Counted from the first letter of the stretch, positions 17,411 to 26,404 are shown. The stretch is DNA of 64,000 nt from Streptomyces sp. I6 (GCA_003725745.1 RHDP01000001.1:4720501-4784500); one strand, 5' to 3'. A program made the numbers and translations. Notes: generated from the letters alone by a model not told the origin.

Positions 17411-18151
17411 ATGGTGGCTACCCGTGCCGGGGAGTTCCTGGCACTTCACGAGCGGACCGAACCCGGGGACCCGCTGGTCATCCCCAACGTCTGGGACGCG
17501 GTCAGCGCACGCGCGTTCGCGGAGGCCGGCTTCCCCGCGCTGGCGACCTCCAGCGCGGCGATCGCCGCCGTGCTCGGGTACGACGACGGTGAGGACACCC
17601 CGGCCGACGAGATGTTCGCCGCGATCAAGCGGATCGTGCGCTCCGTCGGCGTACCGGTGACGGCGGACGTCGAGGCCGGCTACGGCCTCGCCCCGGCCGA
17701 GATCGTCGAGCGGCTGCTCGACGCGGGAGCGGCCGGCTGCAACCTGGAGGACTCCACGGCGGGGCGGCTCAAGGACGCCGAGCAGCACGCGGAGTGGCTC
17801 TCCGAGGTCAGCGTCGCCGCCGGCGAGCGGCTGGTGCTGAACGCCCGGATCGACACCTTCCTCTACGGCGACCGCTCGGCCGAGTCGGCGGTCAAGCGCG
17901 CCTGCCGGTACGTCGACGCCGGCGCGGACGTCGTCTACCCGATCCTGGCCCCCGAGGAACTGCTCCCCGACCTGGCCAACGGCGTCGGCAAGCCGCTGAA
18001 CGCCCTGTACCGCCCCGGCGGCGCGTCGCCCAGCCGGCTCGGCTCCCTCGGCGCCGCCCGGGTCACCTTCGGCGGCGGCCTGCACCAGGAGGCCGCCGCC
18101 GACGTCACCGAGCTGGCGCGGAAGATCGGGCGGGCGTACGGCGCCCGGTAG
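17411..18151 (+). CDS. Isocitrate lyase/PEP mutase superfamily enzyme
   Basis: This 246-residue TIM-barrel enzyme has PNVWDAVSAR, the metal-binding DVEAGYG near residue 82 and NLEDS near residue 110. PEP mutases that make phosphonates carry EDKxxxKxNS here; this protein has EDSTAGRLKD, so a lyase or hydrolase acting on a 2-hydroxy- or 2-methyl-dicarboxylate (or oxaloacetate) is more likely than phosphonate synthesis. Similar genes are common in Streptomyces chromosomes, so it may not belong to the cluster even though it is only 46 bases downstream of the DAHP synthase. Confidence 0.8.
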   Translation: MVATRAGEFLALHERTEPGDPLVIPNVWDAVSARAFAEAGFPALATSSAAIAAVLGYDDGEDTPADEMFAAIKRIVRSVGVPVTADVEAGYGLAPAEIVERLLDAGAAGCNLEDSTAGRLKDAEQHAEWLSEVSVAAGERLVLNARIDTFLYGDRSAESAVKRACRYVDAGADVVYPILAPEELLPDLANGVGKPLNALYRPGGASPSRLGSLGAARVTFGGGLHQEAAADVTELARKIGRAYGAR

Positions 18152-18199
18152 GCCCCGCGCCCCGGCGGGCGGTGACCGGCCCCGAGCGCCTGCTGACAG

Positions 18200-18868
18200 C
18201 TACTTGGTGGCCATCAGCAGGTACTCGTGCGACCGATTGGTCAGCATCGGGTCGTCACCGCCCGTCGGGCGGTCGTACAGATGGATGCGCTCGTCGCCCA
18301 GCGTGAGGTGGCGTCCCAGCACCCGCGCCGCGTCCCAGGCCAGCGGAACGAACCGGTCGTCGATCCGCCGGTTCTGGACCGCGATCACGGCCCGGGCGCC
18401 CGGCCGCATGGTCTCCGCGATCGCGCCGAACGCCTCGTCCAGCGCGCCCAGGTAGTCCTCGTAGCCGCGCAGCGCGTAGAACTGCGCCCCGTCGGTGGCG
18501 TCGGTGTTCAGGTTGGTCCCGAAGTACGGCAGATCGCACAGGACCAGATCGACCGAGCCCGCCTCCAGCGGGGGCTTCCGGGCGTCACCGCAGACCATCT
18601 CCTGCCCCGGGTAGGCCTCCAGGCGTTTGCGCGCGTTCTCGGCGCGCTCCTCGTCCACCTCGATGCCGAACCCGCGCCGCCCCTCCACCGAGGCCGCGAC
18701 CAGCGTCGTCCCCCACCCTGCGAACGGGTCCAGAACCAGTTCCCCGGGCGCGCTCAGCTCCCGGATCAACGGCCGCAACTGGCTGACCAGACCGGCCTGC
18801 CCCGCCGCCTCGGGAAGCGCATGCTCCGGGTCCTCTCCTCCGAGCACGAGCCAACTGGCCACCCCCAC
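18200..18868 (-). CDS. SAM-dependent nucleic-acid methyltransferase (DLPYFG type)
   Basis: The 222-residue enzyme has SAM-binding motif I as LDPFAGWGTTLVAA near residue 46 and a catalytic motif IV DLPYFGTN near residue 115, resembling the (D/N/S)PPY motif of amino-methyltransferases that act on N6-adenine, N4-cytosine or guanine N2 in RNA. It is small and lacks an obvious target-recognition domain. A GTG at 18868 is used as start; the two nearby ATG codons are out of frame. It is convergent with the lyase-family gene, and no restriction partner is next to it. Confidence 0.75.
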   Translation of the reverse strand: MGVASWLVLGGEDPEHALPEAAGQAGLVSQLRPLIRELSAPGELVLDPFAGWGTTLVAASVEGRRGFGIEVDEERAENARKRLEAYPGQEMVCGDARKPPLEAGSVDLVLCDLPYFGTNLNTDATDGAQFYALRGYEDYLGALDEAFGAIAETMRPGARAVIAVQNRRIDDRFVPLAWDAARVLGRHLTLGDERIHLYDRPTGGDDPMLTNRSHEYLLMATK

Positions 18869-18972
18869 CGGACATCACGCATCCCTTCGCACTCCCGGCC
18901 GCGGTCAGGGCACCGCGTGGCACCGGGATCGCCATGCTAGTGCGGCCGCCGGCCCTTCGGGGCCTCGGGCGA

Positions 18973-19235
18973 CCCTGCCCGCCGCGGGCCTGCCCGCGGC
19001 CCGGACCGGCCCCGTGCGTCCGTGCCCTGCCCGCCGCGGGCCTGCCCGCGGCCCGGACCGGCCCCGTGCGTCCGTGCCCTGCCCGGTGCGAGCCTGCTCC
19101 CCGCCCGGCGCGCATCCGTGCCCCGCCCGGCGGGAGTCTGCCCGCGGCCCGGACCGGCCCCGCGCGTCCGTGCCCCGCCCGGCGGGAGCCTGCTCCCCGC
19201 CCGGCGTGCGTCCGTGCCCCGCCCGGCGGGAACGC
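18973..19235. repeat. GC-rich minisatellite, alternating 52- and 44-bp units
   Basis: The core TGCCCxGCCCG recurs at steps of 52, 52, 44, 52 and 44 bases across 18976-19220. Units share GCGGCCCGGACCGGCCCC or a GCCTGCTCCCCGCCCGG variant. Long frames on both strands across it are by-products of the repeat and of GC richness. The 650 bases between the methyltransferase (18868) and the phosphatase gene (19520) otherwise show no gene I can support. Confidence 0.85.
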
Positions 19236-19519
19236 GCGGGCGGCGCGCGCGGCCTCCCGTCGAGCGGTGCGATCACCTGCCCTGCCGTCTCGGCACGCGG
19301 GCAGGGCCACCGCCGGGATGCCGACGAGAGAGCCGGGGGCGGGTGCCGGACGGGGCGTCGGGCTGTCGCCGCAGCCGCACGCGGCTGACCTCGTCGAGAG
19401 GGGAGCACGGCAGGCTGGCCGCATGGGGGAAGCACCCCGCCCGCCGTCCGGGCCGGCCCGGACGCCTGTGCCGGCCGCGATGAGTGGAAAGGTCCGCCCG
19501 TACCAGGCAGGCTGATGGC

Positions 19520-20644
19520 ATGCGGTCGGACATCCGCTCATCCGTGCTCCCGCTTGCGGACGGTCGTCACCGGGTTCTCTGGGTGCTCGCGCAGTGCCTG
19601 CCGTTCGCCATCGCGGTCCTGGTGGTGGTCATCGAGCTCACGCCCCTGCACGTGGTGTACTCGGGGCCGCTGCTGACCGCGACCCCGGCATTGGCCGCGG
19701 TGACCATGGGCCCCAGGGGCACGATCGCGGCGGCCCTCTTCGCGCTGGTCATCAGCGTGATCACCGCCACCTACAACCAGGCCTGGCACACCCAGCAGGT
19801 CTACACCAATCTCCTGGCCCTCGTACTGGTGTCCGCGGCGAGCATCACCAGCAGCAGCGCCGCGCGGACCCGCAGCGAGAACGAGCTCAACCAGATCCGC
19901 AGGATCGCCGCCGCCGCACAGGAGGTGGTGCTGCGACCGGTGCCCGCCCGGGTCGGCCCGCTGCGCGCGGGCAGTATGTACGTCGCCGCCGAGACCGGCG
20001 CCCAGATCGGCGGCGACCTCTACGAAGCCGTGCAGACCCGCTTCGGGGTACGGCTCATCATCGGTGACGTCCGGGGCAAGGGCCTTCCCGCGGTGCGCGC
20101 CGCCGCTGCCGTGCTGGGGGCATTCCGGGAGGCGGCCCACTACCAGGAGGACCTGCCGGCCGTCATGGACCACTGTGCGGCCGCCCTGGAGCGGGAGCGC
20201 CTGTCCCCGGACGTGGACCCGGACGCCCGTGTGGAGGGCTTCGTCACGGCGCTGGTGGCCCAGGTCCCGCAGGAGCCGGTGGTCGAGATCGTCAACCGCG
20301 GCCATCCGCCTCCGCTGATGCTGCACCGCGGCAGGGTGGAGGCCCTGGCACCGGGGTGCCCGCTGCCGCCGCTCGGCCTCGACGAGCTCCTGCCCGAGCC
20401 CTCCGGGGGCAAGGCGGAGTCCTATCCGTTCGTCCGCGGAGACCGCCTGCTGCTGCACACCGACGGTGTGGTCGAGGCACGCAACGGCGACGACGACTTC
20501 TTCCCGCTGCCCGATGCCTTCGCGGCCGTGCGCGGCGGCACCCCCGGCGAGTACCTGGACGAGCTGCACCGGGGGCTGATGCGGCACTCCGCGGGCTCCC
20601 TCGCCGACGACGTCGCGATGTTGATCATCGAGAGGGCCGAGTAG
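19520..20644 (+). CDS. Membrane-anchored SpoIIE/PP2C-type serine phosphatase
   Basis: The 374-residue protein has four or five N-terminal hydrophobic helices (residues 20-125, for example FAIAVLVVVIELTPLHVVYS), a short coiled linker, then a SpoIIE-type PPM phosphatase domain. Metal-binding motifs are IGGDLYEA near residue 167, IIGDVRGKG near residue 188, NRGHPPPLML near residue 262 and DGVVEARN near residue 322, ending in LADDVAMLIIER. Such proteins dephosphorylate anti-anti-sigma factors in partner-switching circuits; the RsbW-like ATPase genes elsewhere in the window are the same kind of system. ATG 19520 is chosen because the family usually starts a few residues before the first helix. Confidence 0.85.
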   Translation: MRSDIRSSVLPLADGRHRVLWVLAQCLPFAIAVLVVVIELTPLHVVYSGPLLTATPALAAVTMGPRGTIAAALFALVISVITATYNQAWHTQQVYTNLLALVLVSAASITSSSAARTRSENELNQIRRIAAAAQEVVLRPVPARVGPLRAGSMYVAAETGAQIGGDLYEAVQTRFGVRLIIGDVRGKGLPAVRAAAAVLGAFREAAHYQEDLPAVMDHCAAALERERLSPDVDPDARVEGFVTALVAQVPQEPVVEIVNRGHPPPLMLHRGRVEALAPGCPLPPLGLDELLPEPSGGKAESYPFVRGDRLLLHTDGVVEARNGDDDFFPLPDAFAAVRGGTPGEYLDELHRGLMRHSAGSLADDVAMLIIERAE

Positions 20645-20929
20645 GACGGGGCCCGGCCGGCTCGGGCGCCGCCGGCGTCGCAGCCGCTCCGACGCGCCGG
20701 GCGATGCCGGGCGGTGGCGGTTCGGAGCCCGGCGTCGTACGCGGCCCGGTCCCTGCTGCCCGCTGACCGTCGGGCGGGGACTGGGCCGATGAAACGCACC
20801 GACCCGCGCTCCGGGGTTCCTCAGATGTTCCTCAGAAGATCCACGGGCGGCGGCTGCGTACATGTCTCCGCGCATAGCGTTCAGTTCAGTTGATCGCCAC
20901 GGGGGCGATCCACCGCGATTGGTGGCTTC

Positions 20930-21649
20930 ATGACCAGAGCCCGCATATCACGAGCTGCGCTGGCCGTTACCTGCATGACCCTTACCGCCGGGCTCACCGC
21001 CGGCGGTACCGCGGTCGCCTCGGAGCCGTCGCCGGCGGCCCCTGGCACCGCGGTCGTCGAGACCGCTGCGCCGCCGGAGCCGGAAGAGAGCGACCTTGTC
21101 GAGGGCGCTCCCAGCGCTGAAGCGCCGGTACCCACGATGCCTACCGTTCCCGGCCCCGCGGCGGGTGACGACGGCATTGGACTGCCGACGTCGAAGCCGA
21201 CCGCCACCCTGGACGCCCGCGCGTGCGAACCCGGTTACCAGTACGTGCCCACGAGCAAGGGCAAGGACTACCACAAGGGCGTCGGCGCGGAGCAGGCCAA
21301 CTACAACGGCACCTCCCGCACGGCGAGGTCCACGTTCACCTCCGAGGTGACCGGGAAGGTCGGCATCGCCTACAGCGGCGAGCTGAAGGTCGGCGGGTCC
21401 GTCGCGGTCGTCGAGATCGAGGGCAAGTTCAACGTGAACCTGTCCGTGGAACTCACCGCGAAGATGGGCAACACCGTATCCGTCGACACCCCCTCGAAGA
21501 GGACCACTCACGCCCGCTACGGTGTCTACCGGCTCAAGTCCTGGGGATACAGCCAGTACGTGTACACCAACTGCACCAAGGGCGTGAAGAAGAACGTCAC
21601 CGTCTACACGCCCCGCCGGGTCGGCTGGGTGCTGTGGGAGAGCAAGTGA
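20930..21649 (+). CDS. Secreted protein of unknown function with beta-rich C-terminal domain
   Basis: The 239-residue product has a signal peptide (RISRAALAVTCMTLTAG, likely cut after AVA near residue 31), an acidic Pro/Glu-rich linker to about residue 95, and a C-terminal domain with two cysteines (ACEPGY and YTNCTKG). The middle of the domain alternates polar and hydrophobic residues (KVGIAYSGELKVGGSVAVVE, then FNVNLSVELTAKMGNTVSV), a pattern seen in amphipathic beta-hairpins such as aerolysin-type pore formers. That likeness is only an impression. It is translationally coupled to the lipoprotein gene that follows, so they may act together. The 285 bases upstream hold no gene. Confidence 0.7.
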   Translation: MTRARISRAALAVTCMTLTAGLTAGGTAVASEPSPAAPGTAVVETAAPPEPEESDLVEGAPSAEAPVPTMPTVPGPAAGDDGIGLPTSKPTATLDARACEPGYQYVPTSKGKDYHKGVGAEQANYNGTSRTARSTFTSEVTGKVGIAYSGELKVGGSVAVVEIEGKFNVNLSVELTAKMGNTVSVDTPSKRTTHARYGVYRLKSWGYSQYVYTNCTKGVKKNVTVYTPRRVGWVLWESK

Positions 21650-22140
21650 CACTGCGTCGCACGACAGCGGTCTGCACCCTGATGCTGCTGGCCGCGGTCG
21701 GCTGCACCTCGGGCAACGGCACCGGCGGTGATGCGGCGCCCGCGACGACGGCCACTCCGAGCACTCCTACCGCACGGCAGACCGCCGGGGTCACCCCGCC
21801 CGCGCTCGATGCCGGGCTCGGCGAGAGCACGGCCGGACAACACGGCGCCACCCGAGGCAACGCCGGCTTCTCCTACGAGGCCGGCCCCCGGCACAAGGCC
21901 CTCGTCGTCGCGGTGAGCTGCCAGGGCGCGGGCACCCTCAAGGTGCGGCTGCCGGTGCTGCGTGCGGAGTTCCCTCTCGAGTGCAGTGCCGGGGAGCCCG
22001 CTGTAACGTACAACCAACTCGCCATGCATGCCGCCCACAAGGCCGGCACCGTGGAAGTGACCGCACCGTCCGGCGTCACCTGGGCGGTCACCGTAGGACG
22101 CGGCGACATCGCGGAACCGGACCCACCGGGGACCGACTGA
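21646..22140 (+). CDS. Small lipoprotein
   Basis: The 164-residue protein starts at a GTG overlapping the stop of the secreted protein. A lipobox LLAAVGC near residue 19 gives an acylated cysteine, followed by a Thr/Ala/Pro-rich linker and a compact domain with two further cysteines (VSCQGAG and LECSAGE) that may form a disulphide. The coupling suggests an immunity or anchoring partner for the preceding secreted protein, but nothing in the sequence proves it. A strong hairpin at 22150 ends the unit. Confidence 0.75.
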   Translation: MTLRRTTAVCTLMLLAAVGCTSGNGTGGDAAPATTATPSTPTARQTAGVTPPALDAGLGESTAGQHGATRGNAGFSYEAGPRHKALVVAVSCQGAGTLKVRLPVLRAEFPLECSAGEPAVTYNQLAMHAAHKAGTVEVTAPSGVTWAVTVGRGDIAEPDPPGTD

Positions 22141-22149
22141 CCTTGCCAC

Positions 22150-22200
22150 GCCTGAGGGCCGGCACCCGTCCGGAAGCCTTCTGTACACCGGCCCTCAGGC
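22150..22200 (+). terminator. Terminator hairpin after the lipoprotein gene
   Basis: A 13-bp perfect stem (GCCTGAGGGCCGG and its complement) encloses a 25-base loop starting 10 bases after the stop codon. Confidence 0.75.
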
Positions 22201-22211
22201 TCTACTGGCCT

Positions 22212-22255
<44 letters not shown>

Positions 22256-22390
22256 CGCGGCGATCTGCGGCGAGGCCCGGTTGAGGTTGACCTTGATCAG
22301 CCCCGATGTCGCTCCGTGCTTGCCCAGGGAGACCGTGGGCGCGGCTTTCGTCAGGCTCACGGTGGCGGGCTCGGTGGTGCGGCACCCGGC

Positions 22391-22560
22391 TCAGGTGTCG
22401 GTTTCCGGCGTCGGAATACCCACCACCGCCACCTCGACGCCCTGAGCGCGCAGGGCGCGGGCCGCTTGCAGCAGGGACACCTGGGCGAAGGTGAACAGGT
22501 TCCGCGTGGAGAGGAGCTTGCCGCTCTTGAGCGAGACGGCGTAGACGATCCTCCTCGGGG
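22391..22560 (-). pseudogene. Gene fragment, C-terminal piece of an unrecognised protein
   Basis: The minus strand encodes a plausible protein end of about 50 residues (RIVYAVSLKSGKLLSTRN, then FAQVSLLQAARALRAQGVEV) that stops at 22391. Upstream of about 22560 the frame loses protein character. It meets a plus-strand fragment head to head, so this looks like a recombination junction. Confidence 0.4.
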
Positions 22561-22587
22561 TGAAGTCCGTCCCGACGGGGTGCCCCG

Positions 22588-22798
22588 GCTGCCGTTCCCG
22601 AATGACGAGGACAACTTCGGCAGGGTCTTCGACAAGGTCTTCGCGGACAAGATGGCCGACCACGTCGACTCCATCGCCGGTCTCGGCCGCCAGTACTTCG
22701 GCACGGACCGCAACTTCAAGTCCAGCCTCGACCGCAGCGCACGCCGCGCCGCCTGGCGGATGATCCGCCGCGAGGAGGGCGTGGACGACGCGGCGTAG
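22588..22798 (+). pseudogene. Gene fragment, C-terminal piece of an unrecognised protein
   Basis: About 70 codons of convincing protein (FPNDEDNFGRVFDKVFADK, then ADHVDSIAGLGRQYFGTD and RRAAWRMIRREEGVDD) end at a TAG at 22796. No start codon or ribosome binding site in this frame precedes it, and the 5' part is missing. I do not recognise the family. Confidence 0.45.
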
Positions 22799-22860
22799 CC
22801 GCCCTCGGCATGAGTCGGGGGCCTCGTACACCGGCGAGGTGTACGAGGCCCCCTCTCGTG

Positions 22861-23127
22861 TCAGGCCGTGTGGTCGGCCGCCAACTCCACGAGCCCGGCC
22901 CACGCCCGGGGGCTCACACTCAGCACGGGCCCGCCGAGCTGCTTGGAGTCCCGGACGTGCACGGTACCGGGGGTGGCGGCCACCTCGACGCACTGGCCGC
23001 CTTCAGCACCGCTGTAGCTGCTCTTCCGCCAGGCGACTTCGACGCACTGACCGCCCTCGCCGCTGCTGTAGCTGCTCTTGAACCAAGCGAGTACCGGCTG
23101 CACGGGCGAGGTAATTGCGGTGCTCAT
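22861..23127 (-). CDS. Tandem DUF397 protein
   Basis: The 88-residue protein holds two DUF397 units, FKSSYSSGEGGQCVEVA and RKSSYSGAEGGQCVEVA, then the usual VRDSKQ and a C-terminal helix. DUF397 proteins are partners of XRE/DUF5753 regulators in Streptomyces (BldB/WhiJ-type pairs). ATG overlaps the stop of the XRE gene (ATGA), so the pair is co-translated. Confidence 0.9.
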   Translation of the reverse strand: MSTAITSPVQPVLAWFKSSYSSGEGGQCVEVAWRKSSYSGAEGGQCVEVAATPGTVHVRDSKQLGGPVLSVSPRAWAGLVELAADHTA

Positions 23128-24035
23128 AGTTCTCCCAGCAACTTCTCGATGAATCCCATGGTCTCTCGGGGACTGAGAGCCTGGCTTCGAATGATTCCAT
23201 AGCGGGCGGCGGCGAGCCGAGTCTCCTCCCGGTCCGTCAGCAAGCTGCTACGCGCCTGGACTTCCATGTAGACGAGTTGCTGCCCGCCCTTGCGCGCGAT
23301 GACGGTGAAGGGGCCGTCCACACCGGCGTTGTCCTCGCGGTCGAGTGGCATGACCTGCATCTCCACGTTGCGCTTCTCGCCCATGAGTAGCAGGTGTTCC
23401 AGCTGGCCGCGCAGTGCCGTCTTGCCACCCATGGGGCGGCGCAGAACTGACTCTTCCACGACGAAGCTCAGCAGGGGAGCGGGCCACCGGTTGAAGATCT
23501 CGTGGCGGGCCAGCCGTGCCGCCACCCGCGTCTCGATGGTCTCTTCGTCCAGTAGCGGTCGTCGCATGGCCAGTACGGCCCGCGTGTACTCCTCCGTCTG
23601 CAACAATCCGTTGATCACCAGGGTGTCGTAGGCGCACAGCTCCACCGCCTCCGCCTCCAACCTCGCCATGTCCCGGAAGAAGGCCGGATACTGCGCCCGC
23701 GCCACCTCATCCTTCAGCGCCTTGAGCACGCCGCCCGCGTCCAGCACCTCGTCTGCCCGGTCGATGAACCTGGCCGGCGGGATGCGCCGCCCCTGCTCGA
23801 ACGAGGCGATCGACTGCGCCGCGTATCCCACCAGCTTCCCGAACTCCGGCCGCTCCAGCCCGGCCCGGGTCCGGAACAGCTTCAACTGCTGTCCGAACGC
23901 CGTGACCACCCCCTGCCCGGGCTCCTCCTCCGGTCGCTGTCCCGCCGGTTCCGCCACTCCGAGCGGTTCCACCGCTTCCACCGGCTCCGCCGGATGCTTC
24001 GGCTCCCGTCCGGCCGCCGCGTCATCGTCCCGCAC
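23124..24035 (-). CDS. XRE-family regulator with DUF5753 domain (WhiJ-like)
   Basis: An N-terminal helix-turn-helix (LKLFRTRAGLERPEFGKLVG, then SIASFEQGRRIP) is followed by a DUF5753 effector domain of about 180 residues (FRDMARLEAEAVELCAYDT, LINGLLQTEEYTRA-like segment, and PFTVIAR). It forms the standard Streptomyces pair with the DUF397 gene, and an RsbW-like ATPase gene diverges from it at 24146, as in many whiJ-type loci that influence development. GTG 24035 is chosen for the GGAAGG upstream; ATG 24110 in frame is the main alternative. Confidence 0.85.
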   Translation of the reverse strand: MRDDDAAAGREPKHPAEPVEAVEPLGVAEPAGQRPEEEPGQGVVTAFGQQLKLFRTRAGLERPEFGKLVGYAAQSIASFEQGRRIPPARFIDRADEVLDAGGVLKALKDEVARAQYPAFFRDMARLEAEAVELCAYDTLVINGLLQTEEYTRAVLAMRRPLLDEETIETRVAARLARHEIFNRWPAPLLSFVVEESVLRRPMGGKTALRGQLEHLLLMGEKRNVEMQVMPLDREDNAGVDGPFTVIARKGGQQLVYMEVQARSSLLTDREETRLAAARYGIIRSQALSPRETMGFIEKLLGEL

Positions 24036-24145
24036 CGCCGCCACCCTTCCGCGCACGTACACCGCACCGCCCGGCCGCGTACAAGCGGAACGCGACGGCG
24101 CGTCACCCATGGTCACGCTACGCCACCACGACCCACCGTGGAGCC

Positions 24146-24679
24146 ATGACGAACAACCCCGCCCGAACCACAACCCCCACCCGCCCCACGAGTTTTACTC
24201 ACCCCACGGCCGCCACCCACCCCACACCCCTCACCCAACCCACCGTGCCCGCACACCACTTCGAGATGCGCTTCACCTCCACACCCCGGGGCGCCCGGCT
24301 CGCCCGCCGGCTGTGCGCGGAGCGGCTGCACGCCTGGGGGATCCCGTACGGCACCGAGGCGCACGACGCCGTGGCTCTCCTGGTGGCCGAACTCAGCGCG
24401 AACGCCGTGCACCACGGCCGGGTGCCCGGCCGGGACTTCCATGTACGGCTCACCGTGCCCGCAGGGCCGCTCTCCACCGTGCGGATCGAGGTGGCCGACA
24501 CCCGAGGCGAGCGGCTCCCGGAACCCGCGCGGCGGCTTCCCGGCGCCGACCGTACCGACGGGCGCGGTCTGCTCCTCGTCGCCGCCCTCGCCGACCGGTG
24601 GGGCTGGGGTCCACGGCCCTGCGAGGCGCCCGGCAAGGTCGTGTGGGCCGAGTACGACAGGCGGAACCACGCCGTATAG
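24146..24679 (+). CDS. RsbW-like GHKL ATPase (anti-sigma-factor-type kinase)
   Basis: The 177-residue protein has a Thr/Pro-rich N-terminal tail of about 40 residues and one HATPase domain with the N box LLVAELSANAVHHG near residue 95, a G1-like EVADTRGERLP, and the G2 region DGRGLLLVAALADRWG near residue 145. It should bind ATP and phosphorylate an anti-anti-sigma factor or bind a sigma factor. It diverges from the XRE/DUF397 pair, a conserved arrangement. Confidence 0.85.
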   Translation: MTNNPARTTTPTRPTSFTHPTAATHPTPLTQPTVPAHHFEMRFTSTPRGARLARRLCAERLHAWGIPYGTEAHDAVALLVAELSANAVHHGRVPGRDFHVRLTVPAGPLSTVRIEVADTRGERLPEPARRLPGADRTDGRGLLLVAALADRWGWGPRPCEAPGKVVWAEYDRRNHAV

Positions 24680-24826
24680 ACGGTTCTCGGCCAGATGTGA
24701 CGGACCTCGTACGCCTCCCTGGACGGAAGATCGCCACCCCCACCACACTGGTTCCGACACGTGGGGCCGGCCGACACCACCCCGGGTGCCACGTCGGCGA
24801 CGGCAACACCACGGGGCAGGGGCACG

Positions 24827-26404
24827 GTGCCGCAGCGGATCATCGACGGACGTTACGAACTCCTGGAGGAGCTCAGCCACGGCGGCATGGGCGACGTCTG
24901 GCGCGGCTACGACTCCGTGCTGGACCGGCCCGTGGCGGTCAAGCTCATCCGGTCCCAGGCCGTCACCTCGCCGCAGATGGCGGACGAGCTCGCCAAGCGG
25001 TTCCGGCGCGAGGCCCGGATCACGGCCCGCATCCGGCACCCCGGTGTGCCGCAGGTCTACGACGCCGTCCTCGACGACGCCCACGAGCACCTGTTCCTCG
25101 TCATGGAGCTGGTCGACGGCGTCCAGCTGTCCGCCTACGTGGACCCGGTCCGGCCGCTGCCGGTCAGCTGGGCCGTGGCGGTGGCCGCGCAGGTGGCCAC
25201 CGTGCTGTCGCACGCCCACGAGGTCCCCGTGATCCACCGGGACCTCAAGCCGGGGAACGTCCTCGTCGCCCGCGACGGGACCGTGAAGGTCCTGGACTTC
25301 GGCATCGCGGCCATCCTGCGCACCGACGCCACCAAGCTGACCGCGACCGGGAGCCCGATCGGAACCTCCCAGTACATGGCGCCCGAGCAGGTCCGCGGCG
25401 GGCGCGTCACCCCGCGGACGGACCTGTACGCGCTGGGCTGCGTCCTGCACGAACTGCTCGCCGGGCGCGCCCTGTTCCGGGCCGACAGCGAACTCGCCCT
25501 CATGTACCGGCACGTCACCGAGGCCCCCACCCCGCTGCGGCGGCTGCGCCCCGAGGTCCCGGCCGCGCTGGAAGAACTGGTCCTGCACCTGCTCGGCAAG
25601 GCCCCCCAGGCGCGGCCCGCCGACGTCCAGGAGGTGTACGAGCGGCTGCGGCCCTTCCTCCCGAGGGCCGGTGAGGACCCGTCGCCCGGCGAGACGGGCC
25701 CGGCCGGCGCCCCGGACCCGACCGGGCTGTTCCGCCACCCGTACGCGCCCCGCTCCCGGCCCCGGCCGGCGGCCGCCCCGGCGCCCCCGGGGGAGCGGGC
25801 CCCCGGGCCCGTGCCCGTACCGGACGAGATCCGGGCGGACATCAAGGACGCCTACGCGCACTCCGACGCCCTCCTCGAAGAGGAGCGGTTCACCCAGGCC
25901 GCGGAGGTGCTCAGCGAGGTCATCGAGCCCGCGGCCCGCGCGCTGGGCACCGAGAACCGGCAGGTGCTGGAGCTGCGCACGCAGCGGGCGGCGATCCGGC
26001 TGCTCGGCGGCGACTACCGCGCCGCCCTGCCCGAGTTCACGGCGCTCGCCGGCGCGTACGGACGCGTCTCGGGGCCCACGAGTGAGCAGGCCCGCGCCTG
26101 CCGTGCCCAGGCCGCCCGCTGCCGCGCCGAACTCGGCCAGGTGGCGGAGGCGCTCACGGCGCTCGAATCGGTACTGGCCGTCGTCCGGTCCGTGGACGGC
26201 GACGCCAGCGAGGAAGCCGTCGAACTCCGCCGCGACATCGGCATGCTGCTGCTCGCCCAGGGCCGGGCCGCCGACGCCGCGGTCGTCCTCGAACCGCTGC
26301 ACGCCGACCTGAACGTCGTCTACGGCCCCGCGGACGAGCTGACCGCCGAGGTCGCCGAGGCGCTGGCGCTGATACGGCTGGATCTCGACGGCCGGGGCGC
26401 CTGA
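24827..26404 (+). CDS. Ser/Thr protein kinase with C-terminal TPR-like repeats
   Basis: A Hanks-type kinase domain fills the first 270 residues: glycine loop LSHGGMGDVW, ATP-binding lysine in VAVKLI near residue 38, catalytic HRDLKPGNVLV near residue 137, DFG near residue 155 and GTSQYMAPEQV near residue 178. A proline-rich linker follows, then about 180 residues of helical repeats (ALLEEERFTQAAEVLSEVIE and similar) of TPR type. There is no membrane segment, so it is cytosolic. GTG 24827 is preceded by AGGGGC; GTG 24761 would add 22 residues. It lies 70 bases upstream of the AIPR gene, which suggests a signalling role in phage defence. Confidence 0.85.
   Translation: MPQRIIDGRYELLEELSHGGMGDVWRGYDSVLDRPVAVKLIRSQAVTSPQMADELAKRFRREARITARIRHPGVPQVYDAVLDDAHEHLFLVMELVDGVQLSAYVDPVRPLPVSWAVAVAAQVATVLSHAHEVPVIHRDLKPGNVLVARDGTVKVLDFGIAAILRTDATKLTATGSPIGTSQYMAPEQVRGGRVTPRTDLYALGCVLHELLAGRALFRADSELALMYRHVTEAPTPLRRLRPEVPAALEELVLHLLGKAPQARPADVQEVYERLRPFLPRAGEDPSPGETGPAGAPDPTGLFRHPYAPRSRPRPAAAPAPPGERAPGPVPVPDEIRADIKDAYAHSDALLEEERFTQAAEVLSEVIEPAARALGTENRQVLELRTQRAAIRLLGGDYRAALPEFTALAGAYGRVSGPTSEQARACRAQAARCRAELGQVAEALTALESVLAVVRSVDGDASEEAVELRRDIGMLLLAQGRAADAAVVLEPLHADLNVVYGPADELTAEVAEALALIRLDLDGRGA

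Noticed and set aside
17411..18151. PEP mutase and a phosphonate pathway
   Set aside because: The diagnostic EDKxxxKxNS loop is absent (EDSTAGRLKD instead), and no phosphonopyruvate decarboxylase is nearby.
18200..18868. Restriction-modification system around the 18.2-kb methyltransferase
   Set aside because: No endonuclease, specificity or ATPase gene is adjacent. The small DLPYFG enzyme could equally act on RNA.
18627..19515. Long overlapping frames on both strands rich in Pro, Arg and Ala
   Set aside because: They follow the 52/44-bp minisatellite and general GC richness. There is no domain, signal or convincing start.
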